Part shown: in pieces, positions 5,440 to 5,651 of the stretch
How the letters are laid out: each line of letters begins with the position of its first letter
Numbering within the stretch: the stretch's first letter is position 1
The notes under the pieces: model-generated
Told to the model about the DNA's origin: nothing
The model's database searches: none
What the model saw: only the letters and a program-made list of their open reading frames with translations
Assembly (NCBI GenBank): GCA_964633825.1
Contig: CAZWHE010000204.1
Location: 1-5,651, forward strand
DNA from: CAZWHE01 sp964633825
GTDB taxonomy: Bacteria > Planctomycetota > B15-G4 > CAYZWU01
Direction: 5' to 3'
DNA: 5,651 nt
Position numbers and translations under genes: made by a program

Positions 5440-5651
5440 TTAGAACAGCGATTTGGCGATCTTGGGGTATCTGAAGAAGCGGAAGAAATTCTTCATCATA
5501 AAACGGGTGAACATGGCGGCCTTCTGCTTCGAATCGCCGAGGAGGAGAGCGGGGTAATTCATGTGCTGCATGAAGAGAAACATTCGTTTCATTTCCGTCT
5601 CGTCGATCTTCGTGCCCACGAGCTTCATCTCCTTGTGCTTCGAGAGCATTT
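5440..5651 (-). CDS. Unrecognised protein, C-terminal end only (cut by right window edge)
   Basis: The frame is open to the right edge and ends at TAA (5440-5442), leaving about 70 residues of a gene that enters from outside. An ATG at 5649 is present, but no upstream sequence is available to judge it as a start, and the reading frame is not closed before it. The visible part is basic and rich in Met and Phe, with MKRMFLFMQHMNYPALLLGD followed by a tail ending MMKNFFRFFRYPKIAKSLF. The aromatic, Lys/Arg-rich tail could lie against a membrane. I do not recognise the family. A C-terminal tail of a radical SAM or lipid-modifying enzyme is only a guess. Confidence 0.5.
   Translation of the reverse strand, partial: MLSKHKEMKLVGTKIDETEMKRMFLFMQHMNYPALLLGDSKQKAAMFTRFMMKNFFRFFRYPKIAKSLF

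Noticed and set aside
5429..5460. tRNA-like D-arm text GTAGTGGTTAGAAC
   Set aside because: No acceptor stem, anticodon stem or T-loop consensus follows, and the stretch runs into the minus-strand coding end.
1..5651. CRISPR arrays, insertion sequences, integrases or toxin-antitoxin genes
   Set aside because: No regularly spaced repeats, transposase motifs or small paired genes were found on either strand.

Overview
The window reads as a bacterial chromosome fragment with high GC (roughly 60% by eye), strong Shine-Dalgarno sequences and tightly packed, overlapping genes. The sphingolipid-type genes point to a Gram-negative lineage that makes sphingolipids, such as Proteobacteria, Acidobacteriota or a related candidate phylum. 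The sequence alone does not settle the taxon.

Layout: positions 1-2987 hold three minus-strand genes in one tight operon, transcribed right to left. These are a serine palmitoyltransferase-type alpha-oxoamine synthase (1611-2987), a 382-residue GNAT-fold protein of the type described as bacterial ceramide synthase (459-1607), and an extended short-chain dehydrogenase resembling ceramide reductase (1-462, cut by the left edge). Positions 2988-3208 are an AT-richer divergent control region with candidate promoters on both strands and a 12-bp palindrome. Positions 3209-5165 hold a plus-strand pair of overlapping glycosyltransferases, one of family GT2 (DPM1-like) and one of family GT4. Positions 5166-5439 are a non-coding convergent spacer with a striking run of short GC-rich stem-loops. 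Positions 5440-5651 are the C-terminal end of an unrecognised minus-strand gene cut by the right edge.

Working together (inference): gene order in the minus operon follows the reaction order reported for Caulobacter ceramide synthesis. Serine and an acyl thioester condense to 3-ketodihydrosphingosine, this is N-acylated to 3-oxo-dihydroceramide, and the product is reduced to dihydroceramide. The divergent glycosyltransferases are reasonable candidates for adding sugars to that ceramide or to another envelope lipid. No acyl carrier protein or acyl-ACP synthetase gene, both part of the Caulobacter set, is visible here. They may lie outside the window. The best lead is therefore a compact candidate (glyco)sphingolipid locus whose synthase has an unusual basic, Phe-rich N-terminal extension.
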